This document shows, in pieces, positions 27,238 through 34,892 of a DNA stretch of 43,376 nt. The notes below the pieces were generated by a model that did not search any database, was not told where the DNA came from, and was given only the letters and a program-made list of their open reading frames with translations. Source of the stretch: JBBQNJ01 sp038329845 (GTDB lineage Bacteria; Planctomycetota; Phycisphaerae; Tepidisphaerales; Tepidisphaeraceae); assembly GCA_038329845.1 (NCBI GenBank), contig JBBQNJ010000039.1:1-43376 (forward strand), read 5' to 3'. Every line of letters starts with the position of its first letter. The first letter of the stretch is position 1. The position numbers were made by a program, and so were the translations under genes.

Positions 27238-27415
27238 AACGCGTGAGTCTACCGGCCGGCGACGGCGGAGTGGAAATGGGCCACTGCCAGGCCGGGCGCT
27301 AGCGGCTCAGGCCGGTCAAAACATCGACCAAACATCAGCCCGTATCTTGCGTAAGTTACTTTACAACAATATTTTACGACAACATCACAATTTCCTTTTC
27401 GACCCGGAGACCCGA

Positions 27416-27444
27416 TTGACAGGGATGGGGGTGCAGGGTATAGT
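27416..27444 (+). promoter_or_regulatory. Near-consensus sigma-70 promoter
   Basis: TTGACA (27416–27421), a 17-bp spacer and TATAGT (27439–27444) match the vegetative consensus at 11 of 12 positions, the best promoter seen in the window. An AT-rich stretch (27340–27400) precedes it like an UP element. Transcription is expected to begin near 27451. Confidence 0.8.
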
Positions 27445-27450
27445 CACGGG

Positions 27451-27557
27451 CGTTGTCGAGGCGGGGTTCGACGACATTTTTAATTGAATAATCGCGGCTT
27501 TTGCCGTGGCGCACTTCCGGAGGCAGGTAGGAGCCACCCCTCCGGAAGTCTTTTTTT
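27451..27557 (+). ncRNA. Putative small RNA or terminated leader RNA (~107 nt)
   Basis: Between the promoter at 27416–27444 and a terminator at 27513–27557 lies a stretch without an open frame of note. The predicted RNA has a first hairpin (GTTGTCGA near 27452 pairing with TCGACGAC near 27472), a U/A-rich single-stranded segment (TTTTTAATTGAATAA, ~27477–27491), a short second hairpin (GCGGC/GCCGT), then the terminator hairpin, whose apical loop is AGGTAGGA. It fits no RNA family I can name; it lacks the SRP RNA, 6S or tmRNA signatures. Because the PyrK-like gene starts 30 nt beyond the terminator, it may be an attenuator leader for that gene or an independent sRNA. Confidence 0.6.
27513..27557 (+). 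terminator. Strong intrinsic terminator
   Basis: A perfect 11-bp stem ACTTCCGGAGG/CCTCCGGAAGT (27513–27523, 27539–27549) is followed by C and seven T residues (27551–27557). GGC/GCC can pair within the 15-nt loop. Confidence 0.9.
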
Positions 27558-27572
27558 GCGCTGAGCCTGATC

Positions 27573-27578
27573 TACAAT
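27573..27578 (+). promoter_or_regulatory. -10 box of the PyrK-like gene, leaderless layout
   Basis: TACAAT ends 8 nt before ATG 27587, downstream of the terminator. No ribosome-binding site is present, and the would-be -35 region is the terminator's T-run. Thus the gene could be transcribed independently of the upstream RNA. Confidence 0.45.
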
Positions 27579-27586
27579 CGCATTCG

Positions 27587-28612
27587 ATGAGTTCCGACCG
27601 ACCTTTCGCCATCGTCGATTCGATCCCCGCGCCGGCGCGCGGGCAGTTCCTCGCTCGAGTTGTCGGCAACCCGCCGATCTGCCGCGAACATTACCGGCTG
27701 GTGGTGAGCATCGACGGGACGTTTCCCGCGACTCGCCCGGGACAGTTCGTCCAGATCGCCTGCGCCGATCTTGGGCTGGACGATACGGCAAACGTCGAGA
27801 TCGAGTGGATCGAAGGCCAACCTCCGCACCCGCGCGGGAGCGAGCTTTTGGCGCCACGGGCGTTTCTACGCCGGCCGTTTTCTCTCGCCGGTCGGCGTGA
27901 TCTTGATGGACGAGTTGAGCTCGAGTTCATCCAGCGGATCGTCGGACGCGGGACCGGCTGGCTGGGCGAGCTGAAAGTGGGTGACGAAGTCAATCTGCTT
28001 GGCCCATTGGGAAATGCCTTCAAACTGCCCCCCCGCGACGAACCTGCGATTCTCGTCGGCGGCGGGGTCGGCATCCCGCCGATGATCTACCTCGCCTCGA
28101 CGCTCGGGCACCGAAGGGCCGTCGCCTTTTGCGGCGCACTCGCCCGCGATCTGTTGCCGCTCACGATCACCGATGCCGCCCCGAGCCCCACCGCCGAGGG
28201 AATCGATCCGCTTTATAACATCGCCGAGTTCGCGGCCCACGGCGTAGCGACGGTGATCACCACCGACGATGGAAGCTACGGATTCCGCGGGTTCGTCACT
28301 CAGGCCCTCGAAAAATACCTCGACCGCTATTTCGCCGGCACATCGGCGCGCCCGGTCATTTACACCTGCGGTCCAGAGCCCATGATGAAGCGCGTTGGTC
28401 AGATCGCCATGGCCCGCGGGCTGGAGTGCCAGATCGCCGTCGAACGCGCCATGGCCTGCGGCATGGGAACGTGCCAAAGCTGCGTCATTCGCGTCAAAGC
28501 CTCTGCCTCATCCCCGCATGCCGGCGGGAACGGCGTGGCCACGACCGCCTGGACCTACAAACTCGCCTGCACCGACGGGCCGGTCTTTCGCGCCGATGAG
28601 TTGCTGTGGTGA
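27587..28612 (+). CDS. PyrK-like iron–sulfur flavoprotein (dihydroorotate dehydrogenase electron-transfer subunit type)
   Basis: A 341-residue ferredoxin-reductase-type protein. An FAD-binding barrel has the 'RRPFSLAGR' motif (~93–101). The NAD-binding fold follows, with 'AILVGGGVGIPPMIYLA' (~150–166) and 'IYTCGPEPMMKRV'. The PyrK-type C-terminal 2Fe-2S site has cysteines in 'ACGMGTCQSC' and 'LACTDGPVF'. In PyrK the partner is PyrD, passing electrons from dihydroorotate to NAD+. Here no pyrD is adjacent, and the protein is about 80 residues longer than B. subtilis PyrK, with extra segments at ~55–75 and ~190–225. It could also serve another oxidoreductase. ATG 27587 lies just after a terminator and a -10 box. 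Confidence 0.82.
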   Translation: MSSDRPFAIVDSIPAPARGQFLARVVGNPPICREHYRLVVSIDGTFPATRPGQFVQIACADLGLDDTANVEIEWIEGQPPHPRGSELLAPRAFLRRPFSLAGRRDLDGRVELEFIQRIVGRGTGWLGELKVGDEVNLLGPLGNAFKLPPRDEPAILVGGGVGIPPMIYLASTLGHRRAVAFCGALARDLLPLTITDAAPSPTAEGIDPLYNIAEFAAHGVATVITTDDGSYGFRGFVTQALEKYLDRYFAGTSARPVIYTCGPEPMMKRVGQIAMARGLECQIAVERAMACGMGTCQSCVIRVKASASSPHAGGNGVATTAWTYKLACTDGPVFRADELLW

Positions 28613-28626
28613 GACCCGGTGCCGGA

Positions 28627-29697
28627 TCAGGCCGTTTCCACGGTGATTCCCACGTAATAATCGCGCACGGTCCGCGATCGCAGAGCGATGATCAGCGCGA
28701 TCGGATACGTCGCGCCGGTAAAGAACAGAATGACGCTGGCGATCCCGATGGCCGACTCGGGCCGCACCGATGATCCGCCCGGCCCTCCCCCTTGGCTGAG
28801 AATCCCACTCCATAACAGCCCCCAGGCAAGCCCCGCGGAGATCGCCAGCAAGATCTTCAGCCAGGCGAAAATCAGGTGAAATCGCCGGCCCAGGCGATGC
28901 TGGCGAAGAATCAGAATCCCCGCGATCAGCAGCAACACCGCCAGCGCCACGGACGCGGCGGTCTCACCCAGGGCCAGTCCCCAGGGCAATGCCAAGCCCA
29001 CCATCGGCGCAACCTGGACCGGGGCTGGGACGGCCGCGGAGCCGCGAGCGCGTGGGGACGGGACGGTCACCGGGCCGCCGGGGCGAGACGGCACTGGCGT
29101 CGGCGAAAATCGCGGCGCCCCTGGGGTGTGCTGCACGCGGATCGCGGCCCGTCCGTCCTCGAACCGAAAGACCGCATGATGATCAGAAACCTCGAGCCGC
29201 CCGTGGCCGACGACAAAATAGTCCCACCCGGACGTTTCCCTGGCGCCCAGGGTGCGTCCGGATTCGGAAACCGAAGCCGCCACTCTCGCCGTCGTCAATG
29301 GCGAACCGGCCATGGCGGGGAACAGGTCCATCCCGGCCTCGCGGAGCAGTTGGTCTATCTGGTTCTGCCGGGCAAACGTCAGCGGCCGGATCGACGACAA
29401 TCCCAGGATGACGATCTTGCGATCCTCGGCGCCAAGCCCGCGCGGACTTTGTTGGTCCCCCATTCCGTCCGGCGACAGGGTCGCGTCCGGAATAACGATG
29501 GGCGAAACGGGGAGGCCGAAGCGGACGTTCATCGTCGCTTGCAAGATTCCCGTCATAAACACCATGAACAGCGACCCCAGCAGCGTCATGCTGGCGATGA
29601 TGATGCTGATGACCCCGATCGCGGTGAGGATCCCCGGCCTCCCGACGATCCTCAGCGCCGGATACCCCCCCATCGGCAACGGCGGCGGATACTGCAT
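28627..29697 (-). CDS. Hypothetical membrane protein, 356 residues
   Basis: Not recognised. ATG 29697 follows TATAGT-GGAGCGG, which can act both as a -10 box 7 nt upstream and as a ribosome-binding site. One strongly hydrophobic helix pair near the N-terminus (ILTAIGVISIIIASMTLLGSL, residues ~22–45) is followed by a ~180-residue soluble segment ('IVILGLSSIRPLTFARQNQI', 'DYFVVGHGRLEVSDHHAVFRF'). A Pro-rich linker and three more hydrophobic helices (~235–345) complete it. The middle domain is probably outside the cytoplasm. It follows rluB in the same direction, but a terminator intervenes. Confidence 0.7.
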   Translation of the reverse strand: MQYPPPLPMGGYPALRIVGRPGILTAIGVISIIIASMTLLGSLFMVFMTGILQATMNVRFGLPVSPIVIPDATLSPDGMGDQQSPRGLGAEDRKIVILGLSSIRPLTFARQNQIDQLLREAGMDLFPAMAGSPLTTARVAASVSESGRTLGARETSGWDYFVVGHGRLEVSDHHAVFRFEDGRAAIRVQHTPGAPRFSPTPVPSRPGGPVTVPSPRARGSAAVPAPVQVAPMVGLALPWGLALGETAASVALAVLLLIAGILILRQHRLGRRFHLIFAWLKILLAISAGLAWGLLWSGILSQGGGPGGSSVRPESAIGIASVILFFTGATYPIALIIALRSRTVRDYYVGITVETA

Positions 29698-29704
29698 CCG
29701 CTCC

Positions 29705-29710
29705 ACTATA
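29705..29710 (-). promoter_or_regulatory. -10 box of the 356-residue membrane protein gene
   Basis: TATAGT on the minus strand ends 7 nt before ATG 29697. The intervening GGAGCGG also contains a Shine-Dalgarno core, so the transcript may be leaderless or carry a very short leader. Confidence 0.4.
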
Positions 29711-29852
29711 CCACCCCACGCTAAACCCTGCTCCAGACATGCAAAGTGCAAGGTACCCGGGGGCGTGCCCACGAATTCTTGTACGGGCTTCAGGAAACCC
29801 GCCATCATGGCCATTCGCAAATCGCGTTTTCCCTCTGAAAACCGGGAAGGGG

Positions 29853-29875
29853 GAAAAAATACGGGCACACCCGTA
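29853..29875 (-). terminator. Intrinsic terminator of the pseudouridine synthase gene
   Basis: On the minus strand TACGGG-TGTG-CCCGTA (29860–29875), a 6-bp stem with 4-nt loop, is followed by TTTTTTCCCCC. It lies 27 nt beyond the stop of the gene at 29903. Confidence 0.7.
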
Positions 29876-29902
29876 CCCGGTGGACAAGATTCGTCCCGCG
29901 GG

Positions 29903-30682
29903 TCATGGGGATCGGGGGGCGGGTTTGTTCAAGCCGGTGAGGTCATACAGCGTTCGCACTTCGCGCGGAGTCAGTGGCCGGTAAGCCCCGGGGCCGAGTT
30001 TGTGAAGCGTCAGTGGACCCATTTTTACCCGCGTCAACTCGCGGACCTTGTGCCCGGCGCCGGCGAGAATTTTTCGCAGCTCGACATTGCGCCCCTCCCG
30101 CAATGTCAGCTCGAGCGTGCTTCGCTCGGTGGAACGATGCGAAACGGCGATCGGTCGCGCGCGGTCGGCCGTCGGGGCATCGGCTGGTCGGGGCGGATGC
30201 AGCGCCTCGGCAAGATCGGCAATCGTTCGCTCGGTGACATACCCATCGACGATCGCTCGATAGACCTTTGGTACGGCATAGCGGGCGTGGGTCAGCCGAT
30301 GGGTCAACTCACCATCGTTGGTCATCAAGACCAGCCCGCGGCTGGCCGCGTCAAGCCGGCCGACGGGATAGATGCGAGCCGACAGCTCGGCGGGAAGCAG
30401 ATCGACGGTGCGAACCTGTTCGCCCTGGGCGACATTGGTGGTGAAAACCCCCTTGGGCTTGTTCAGCAGGATGTACAGATGCCCGCGCGGCCCGGTCGCC
30501 GTCCGCAGGCGGACCGGCTCGCCATCGACGCGAACCTGGTCGCTCGCCGGGTCAATCAGGACCGGCGGCGTTCGCGCGATCTGTCCGTTCACCGAGACCC
30601 GCCCTTCGAGAATCATTTGTTCCACCGCCCGGCGCGACCCGACCCCCGCGGCGGCGAGGAGCTTTTGAATCCGCTGCTTCAT
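29903..30682 (-). CDS. 23S rRNA/tRNA pseudouridine synthase of the RsuA/RluB family
   Basis: Isomerises a uridine in RNA, most likely in 23S rRNA. The 259-residue protein has an N-terminal S4 RNA-binding domain ('RIQKLLAAAGVGSRRAVEQM', residues ~4–23, then 'GRVSVNG'). The catalytic domain has 'YPVGRLDAASRGLVLMTNDGEL', with the nucleophilic aspartate in GRLD (~110), preceded by 'ILLNKPKGV'. C-terminal 'EGRNVELRKILAGAGHKVREL' matches RluB/RsuA. The usual RluB tail is short here. ATG 30682 starts the S4 domain and follows CATAAT by 6 nt. RluB is the best guess among RluB, RluE, RluF and RsuA. Confidence 0.9.
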   Translation of the reverse strand: MKQRIQKLLAAAGVGSRRAVEQMILEGRVSVNGQIARTPPVLIDPASDQVRVDGEPVRLRTATGPRGHLYILLNKPKGVFTTNVAQGEQVRTVDLLPAELSARIYPVGRLDAASRGLVLMTNDGELTHRLTHARYAVPKVYRAIVDGYVTERTIADLAEALHPPRPADAPTADRARPIAVSHRSTERSTLELTLREGRNVELRKILAGAGHKVRELTRVKMGPLTLHKLGPGAYRPLTPREVRTLYDLTGLNKPAPRSP

Positions 30683-30688
30683 CGGCCC

Positions 30689-30694
30689 ATTATG
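30689..30694 (-). promoter_or_regulatory. -10 box of the pseudouridine synthase gene, leaderless layout
   Basis: CATAAT on the minus strand ends 6 nt before ATG 30682, with no Shine-Dalgarno between them. Confidence 0.4.
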
Positions 30695-30910
30695 GCGGCA
30701 AAGCCGCGCCGCCGACAGGCCGGGCACGACCAAGTCCGGCGACGCCACGGAGGCACCGCTGCCATTGTGGACAACTCGGGGGAATCCTGTTGAGGACGCG
30801 AGCCGAGGTTGGGGATCGACCGCCCAGATGTACGATGCGGGTTTGCGCGATGGCCCGGGTAGCTGTCGCCGTCGGGTCGTTTGTCAGCCGCGTTAAGCAC
30901 AGGAGTTGTC

Positions 30911-32101
30911 ATGGGATTCGCGTCCGGTTCAATCACGTTTCGCCGATTCGCCGTGGTGGGCAATCAGCATCCATCGGCGGTGGATCAGCCCATGCTGGAC
31001 CGGCTGGCGGAGTTCAAGCTCACTCCCGGCGAGTTCGGCGTGCCCGAAGAGGTCGAATACGGCTGGAACGGCGGGCGGCATATCCTGGACGACAAGTTCG
31101 GCTTCGAACACAACGTCTTCGCCGAGGCAATGGTCTTCGCGCTGCGGATCGACACGAACAAAGTTCCCGGCGAGCTGAAAAAGGCCTACCAGATCATGGA
31201 GGAAGAGGCGATCGCGGCACAGAACCCCTCCGGATTCATCTCCAAGAACCAGCGGAAGGAAGCCCGCGAGATCGTTCGCCGCAAGATCGACGAAGACCTT
31301 CGCAGCGGCCGGTTCCGCAAGAGCAAGCTGATCCCCTGCCTGTGGGACCTGCCCGGGCAAACGCTGTACACATCGGCCAGCGGCGCGGGGCAGGAAAAGC
31401 TGCTGGAGATTTTCGAGCGCACGTTCAACCTGGCGCTGGCACCGCTGTCGGCGGGGGCGCTGGCGCTGCGGATGCTCGAGCCGGCGGGCCGGCGGCGAGA
31501 GTACGAGGATTCGCGCCCGACCCGGTTCGTCCACGGCCCAGACGGGGAAAGCCAGCACCCCGATTACCCCTGGGTTGCCAAGGGGCCGGAACCGAAGGAT
31601 TTTTTCGGCAATGAATTTCTCCTGTGGCTTTGGCAGCGATCCGAGGCGCAGCGCGGGCAGATCACGACCGACGCTGGCACCGTCGCGGTGGTGTTCGAGA
31701 AATCCCTCGACCTCGAATGCGCCTACGGCGCCACCGGCAAGGATGTGCTGCGCGACGCAGCGCCCACGCAAATGCCCGAGGCCCGCGACGGCCTGCGCAG
31801 CGGCAAGGTGCCCAGAAAGGCCAACCTCATTCTCAACGCCGCCGGAAATCAGTACTCGTTCAGCTTTCAGCCCGAGCCGTTCGTGCTGGGATCGACCGCG
31901 CTGCCGCAAGTCGAGGACGCCGAAACCCCGCGCGTGCTGTTCGAGGAGCGCATCGCGCTGCTGCGCGAATTGAGCAAATCGATCGATTCGCTGTACGATG
32001 TCTTTCTCAAGTCGCGTTGCTCGTCTAGCTGGGAAACCCAGGTGGCGACGATCCGGCGCTGGATCCAGGCGGCGGACAAACCGGTGGCCCAAGTGGCCTG
32101 A
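30911..32101 (+). CDS. RdgC-like recombination-associated protein
   Basis: A 396-residue protein resembling RdgC, a ring-shaped DNA-binding dimer that modulates RecA. The supporting stretches are the N-terminal 'GSITFRRFAVVG', the central 'NQRKEAREIVRRKIDEDL' followed by 'LIPCLWDLPGQTLYTSASGA', 'QEKLLEIFERTFNLALAPLS' and the late 'PRVLFEERIALLRELSKSID'. It is about 90 residues longer than E. coli RdgC (303), the extra lying in the middle-to-late part. ATG 30911 is set by AGGAG 6 nt upstream. It is a single gene, convergent with ksgA. Assignment rests on recognised pattern, not on a catalytic motif. Confidence 0.6.
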   Translation: MGFASGSITFRRFAVVGNQHPSAVDQPMLDRLAEFKLTPGEFGVPEEVEYGWNGGRHILDDKFGFEHNVFAEAMVFALRIDTNKVPGELKKAYQIMEEEAIAAQNPSGFISKNQRKEAREIVRRKIDEDLRSGRFRKSKLIPCLWDLPGQTLYTSASGAGQEKLLEIFERTFNLALAPLSAGALALRMLEPAGRRREYEDSRPTRFVHGPDGESQHPDYPWVAKGPEPKDFFGNEFLLWLWQRSEAQRGQITTDAGTVAVVFEKSLDLECAYGATGKDVLRDAAPTQMPEARDGLRSGKVPRKANLILNAAGNQYSFSFQPEPFVLGSTALPQVEDAETPRVLFEERIALLRELSKSIDSLYDVFLKSRCSSSWETQVATIRRWIQAADKPVAQVA

Positions 32102-32103
32102 AA

Positions 32104-32118
32104 CCCGGTCGAACCGGG
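32104..32118. terminator. Small hairpin between convergent genes
   Basis: CCCGGT-CGA-ACCGGG directly follows the RdgC-like stop codon. There is no T-run, so its role as terminator is uncertain. Confidence 0.35.
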
Positions 32119-32136
32119 CAATCCAAATAGGGGGTC

Positions 32137-32991
32137 CTATCCGGCGGCGGCGAACGCGGCGATCGCCAGGGCAAGGAGTTGATCAAGGTCGAGTTGTTCC
32201 GGACGGATTCGCGGGTCCAGGCCGGTCGCGATGAGAACCACGGCGGAATCGAATCCCGCCACCTCGAGCGCTTTTCGCAACGTTTTTCGGCGGGAGGCGA
32301 ACACACGGTGGACGAACCGCGAAAAGGCACGGATGTCGATCGCGCTCCGCGGCTTTCGCCGGATGCGCACCAGCGCCGATTCGACATTGGGCGCCGGCCA
32401 AAACAATTGCGGCGGAAGACTCCTCAGTAATTCGACCTCTCCCAACAGCCGCGCCATCACCGACAGCGGGCCGTAGGCCTCATCGCCCGCCCCGGCCCGC
32501 AGGCGCTCGGCCACCTCCTTCTGCACGGTGAACGTCAGACTATCCATGCCCGCCTCGAGCAACCCGATCACCAGCGGCGAAGCGATGTTGTAGGGCAGGT
32601 TCGCCGCCAGCCGAATCGCGCTGCCCGGATGCTCGGCGCGATGCGCTTCGATCCGCTCGAGCAGTTGCGGATTCAGCCGATGCTTTCCCGCCAGGGCGTC
32701 GGCGACGATCAACTCGAACCCCCCGCGGCCGGCGAAGCGATGTCGCAACAGCTCGGCCAGATCGCGGTCGAGTTCGATCGCCAGGACGCAGCAGCGCTCG
32801 AGAAGTTCTTCGGTGAGCGTCCCGGTGCCCGGACCGACCTCGACCACGAGGTCGCCCGGAGCGATCTCGGCTGAATCGGCCACCAGCCGGACCATGTTCG
32901 CGTCGATCATGAAGTTCTGCCCGAACCGCCGCCGCGGCCGGGCGCCGATCCGATCGAGCATCGCCTGGATCTCATGCTTGGTCTGGGCCAT
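32137..32991 (-). CDS. rsmA: 16S rRNA (adenine1518-N6/adenine1519-N6)-dimethyltransferase
   Basis: KsgA/RsmA methylates two adjacent adenines in helix 45 of 16S rRNA, a late check in 30S assembly. The 284-residue product has 'RRRFGQNFMID' (~20–30), SAM-binding 'VVEVGPGTGTLTEELL' (~48–63), 'AIELDRDL' with the ribose-binding acid, and the catalytic 'NLPYNIASPL' (~130–139). ATG 32991 opens MAQTKHEIQ, 13 bp after the tatD stop; there is no clear ribosome-binding site, so translation is probably coupled. It is the last gene of the run small-membrane-protein – UPF0102 – tatD – rsmA. Confidence 0.96.
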   Translation of the reverse strand: MAQTKHEIQAMLDRIGARPRRRFGQNFMIDANMVRLVADSAEIAPGDLVVEVGPGTGTLTEELLERCCVLAIELDRDLAELLRHRFAGRGGFELIVADALAGKHRLNPQLLERIEAHRAEHPGSAIRLAANLPYNIASPLVIGLLEAGMDSLTFTVQKEVAERLRAGAGDEAYGPLSVMARLLGEVELLRSLPPQLFWPAPNVESALVRIRRKPRSAIDIRAFSRFVHRVFASRRKTLRKALEVAGFDSAVVLIATGLDPRIRPEQLDLDQLLALAIAAFAAAG

Positions 32992-33004
32992 GGCGATGTT
33001 CGCG

Positions 33005-33793
33005 TCAGTCCGCGGGTGAGGGTTCACCGGGCCAGCGGAAGAACCGTTCGGCGTTGGCGGTGGTGATCCGATCGAGTTCGTCGAGCGAGACTTGCTTTTC
33101 CCGGGCCACCACCGCCGCGACGTGAATGACCAGCGCCGGCTCGTTGATCCGCTGGCTTCGCAGCGGCTCGGGCGAGAGGTACGGCGCATCGGTCTCGACC
33201 ACCATGCGATCCAGCGACGTCTGCCGCACCGCCCGGCGCAGCTCATCGTTGCGCTTGTAGGTGATCGCCCCGGTGAATCCCAGTAAGTGCCCGGCGTCGG
33301 TGATCCGCGCCGCCTGCTCGCTGGTGCCGGTGAAACAATGAAACAACGCCGGGATCGAGGCGAACTCCTCGAGGATCAGCAGCGCTTCGTCGATCGCCTC
33401 GCGGCAGTGGATCACCACCGGCTTGCCGGCCTCTTGCGCCAGGCGCAACTGCGCCCGGAACATCTCGGCCTGACGATCCGGCGAGGCGTCCTTGTGGAAG
33501 TAGTCCAGCCCCATCTCCCCCAGCGCCAGCACGAGCCGATCCTGCGCCAATTCTCGCAGACCCGCGATCGCCCCGGGGACATCCACATCCCGGCAATAGT
33601 TGGGATGCACCCCCACCACGCAGCCCACGCGATCACAATGCGCCCGCGCCAATGCCACGGCCGCTTTGGAATCCTCAACATCCGTGCCGATCGTGATCAT
33701 CCGTCCCACGCCCGCGGCCGCGGCGCGGCTTAGCACGCCCTCGAGCGGGTCGAACAATCGCGGATCGGTCAGATGGCAATGGGTGTCGATCAT
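33005..33793 (-). CDS. tatD: TatD-family metal-dependent DNase
   Basis: A 262-residue TIM-barrel hydrolase. Metal ligands are visible: 'MIDTHCHLTD' (H-x-H at the N-terminus), 'ALGEMGLDYF' (Glu ~92), 'PVVIHCREA' (His ~126), 'ALFHCFTG' (His ~151) and 'VVETDAPYLSP' (Asp ~202). TatD/YcfH proteins act as 3'-5' exonucleases or D-aminoacyl-type hydrolases on nucleic acids. The stop of the upstream UPF0102 gene is 35 bp away and rsmA starts 13 bp after this gene; tatD–ksgA adjacency is common across bacteria. Confidence 0.95.
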   Translation of the reverse strand: MIDTHCHLTDPRLFDPLEGVLSRAAAAGVGRMITIGTDVEDSKAAVALARAHCDRVGCVVGVHPNYCRDVDVPGAIAGLRELAQDRLVLALGEMGLDYFHKDASPDRQAEMFRAQLRLAQEAGKPVVIHCREAIDEALLILEEFASIPALFHCFTGTSEQAARITDAGHLLGFTGAITYKRNDELRRAVRQTSLDRMVVETDAPYLSPEPLRSQRINEPALVIHVAAVVAREKQVSLDELDRITTANAERFFRWPGEPSPAD

Positions 33794-33828
33794 GGCGATG
33801 CAGTGCCCCGGCGATATAACCCAGCGGC

Positions 33829-34245
33829 TTACTCGGCGGCCTCGAAGGCGTTGGGCGTGTGGCGAATCTGCGGTTGATGCCCCGCCGGCCAGACCACCGC
33901 CACCACGTCGAACCGAGCCGGCGGCTGAGGGGTGCCATAACGGCTGAGGTAATATTTCGCCACCCGGGTGATCTGGGCCTGCTTGTGGAGATTGACCTGC
34001 TCTTCCGGCGTCGGATCATCGTATCGCCGGGTCTTGACCTCGACGAACACGAGCGTCTTCCCATCCCGGGCGATGATGTCTACTTCGCCCAGTTCGCAGC
34101 GAAAGTTCCGGACGATGATTTTGAACCCGGCGCTTCGCAGAAATCGCGCCGCGGCGTTCTCCCCGCTTTCGCCCAGCCGGTCCCCCATCGACGGGGCCGC
34201 GCCCTCCTCGACCCGCCTGAAGAATTTGCCCAGCCATGCCCGCAT
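33829..34245 (-). CDS. UPF0102 (YraN) family nuclease-like protein
   Basis: A 138-residue protein with the endonuclease-like core of UPF0102: 'GESGENAAARFLRSAGFKII' followed by 'NFRCELGEVDIIARDGKTLVFVEVKTR'. This contains the E...GE(V)D...VFVEVK pattern of PD-(D/E)xK folds. Biological role is unproven; in other genomes it sits with replication and repair genes. Two starts are possible: ATG 34245 (MRAWLGKFF) or ATG 34302, which overlaps the end of the preceding gene by 11 bp and would favour coupling. Neither has a ribosome-binding site. I used the shorter because it gives the family's usual length. Confidence 0.85.
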   Translation of the reverse strand: MRAWLGKFFRRVEEGAAPSMGDRLGESGENAAARFLRSAGFKIIVRNFRCELGEVDIIARDGKTLVFVEVKTRRYDDPTPEEQVNLHKQAQITRVAKYYLSRYGTPQPPARFDVVAVVWPAGHQPQIRHTPNAFEAAE

Positions 34246-34291
34246 CCATGCGAAGATATGCCGCCGTGACACCCCATGCAAGAAACCGAGT

Positions 34292-34663
34292 CTACGGCTC
34301 ATCGCCCGGTTCGGGCGGCGGAGTCGGCATCCGCCGGGCGCTTTCCGCCCAGGCATCGATGTACGAAGTAGCGGACCCGGGTCGCAAACCGCGCCGGCGC
34401 CGTCCTCCGCGGGCGATGCGCCAGATCAGCAGCAGTCCGATGAGCAAGACCACCAGCACCACGGCCATCAGCAACATCGAAACCGCCGCCAGCCGCTGCC
34501 GCTCGGGTTCGCTCGCGTCGCGTGCCGCGGCCGTGGCGGGCAGAAGGTAGTAATGTGAAACCGCCGCGAGCAGCGCCGTGAAAACGGCGAGGTAAGCGAT
34601 CGCCAGCCAAGCGGTCCGGCCCGATCGAGAGCGAAAGAACAAATGGGCGGATAAGCGTTTCAT
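34292..34663 (-). CDS. Small hypothetical membrane protein, 123 residues
   Basis: Not recognised. Two transmembrane helices are clear ('TAWLAIAYLAVFTALLAAV' ~18–36 and 'LLMAVVLVVLLIGLLLIW' ~67–84), with a ~25-residue loop between them rich in Ala/Glu/Arg and a basic, then Pro-rich tail after the second ('RGGRRRRG', 'MPTPPPEPGDEP'). ATG 34663 is the first start giving a basic N-terminus before the first helix. It is the first gene of the UPF0102–tatD–rsmA run. Confidence 0.6.
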   Translation of the reverse strand: MKRLSAHLFFRSRSGRTAWLAIAYLAVFTALLAAVSHYYLLPATAAARDASEPERQRLAAVSMLLMAVVLVVLLIGLLLIWRIARGGRRRRGLRPGSATSYIDAWAESARRMPTPPPEPGDEP

Positions 34664-34892
34664 GTTGGCGAACCGGCGAGTCCAACCTATTCTACTTCCG
34701 ATCGTTCCGGCGGGCGACTGCGGTTCTCGCAAGGCCGGACCGGTCGATTCGCCTAAGTGCTCGCTCGGCCTTGTCGCTCGGGTAATTGATCAAAACCCTG
34801 AAACTCGAGCTCGACCGACAACCCCCCAGGAAACGGGGATCAACGCTGTGGACTTTCCCCCACCGATTCGAGTCCGATGGCCCTGATGGATA

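Noticed and set aside
27451..27557. SRP RNA, 6S RNA or a known riboswitch
   Set aside because: The conserved SRP GGAAG/AGCAG internal loops, the 6S central bubble and any riboswitch core I can recall are absent; I therefore left it as an unnamed RNA.
30929..32092. 387-codon open frame antisense to the RdgC-like gene
   Set aside because: Runs within a gene with better support and a good Shine-Dalgarno; no recognisable domain.
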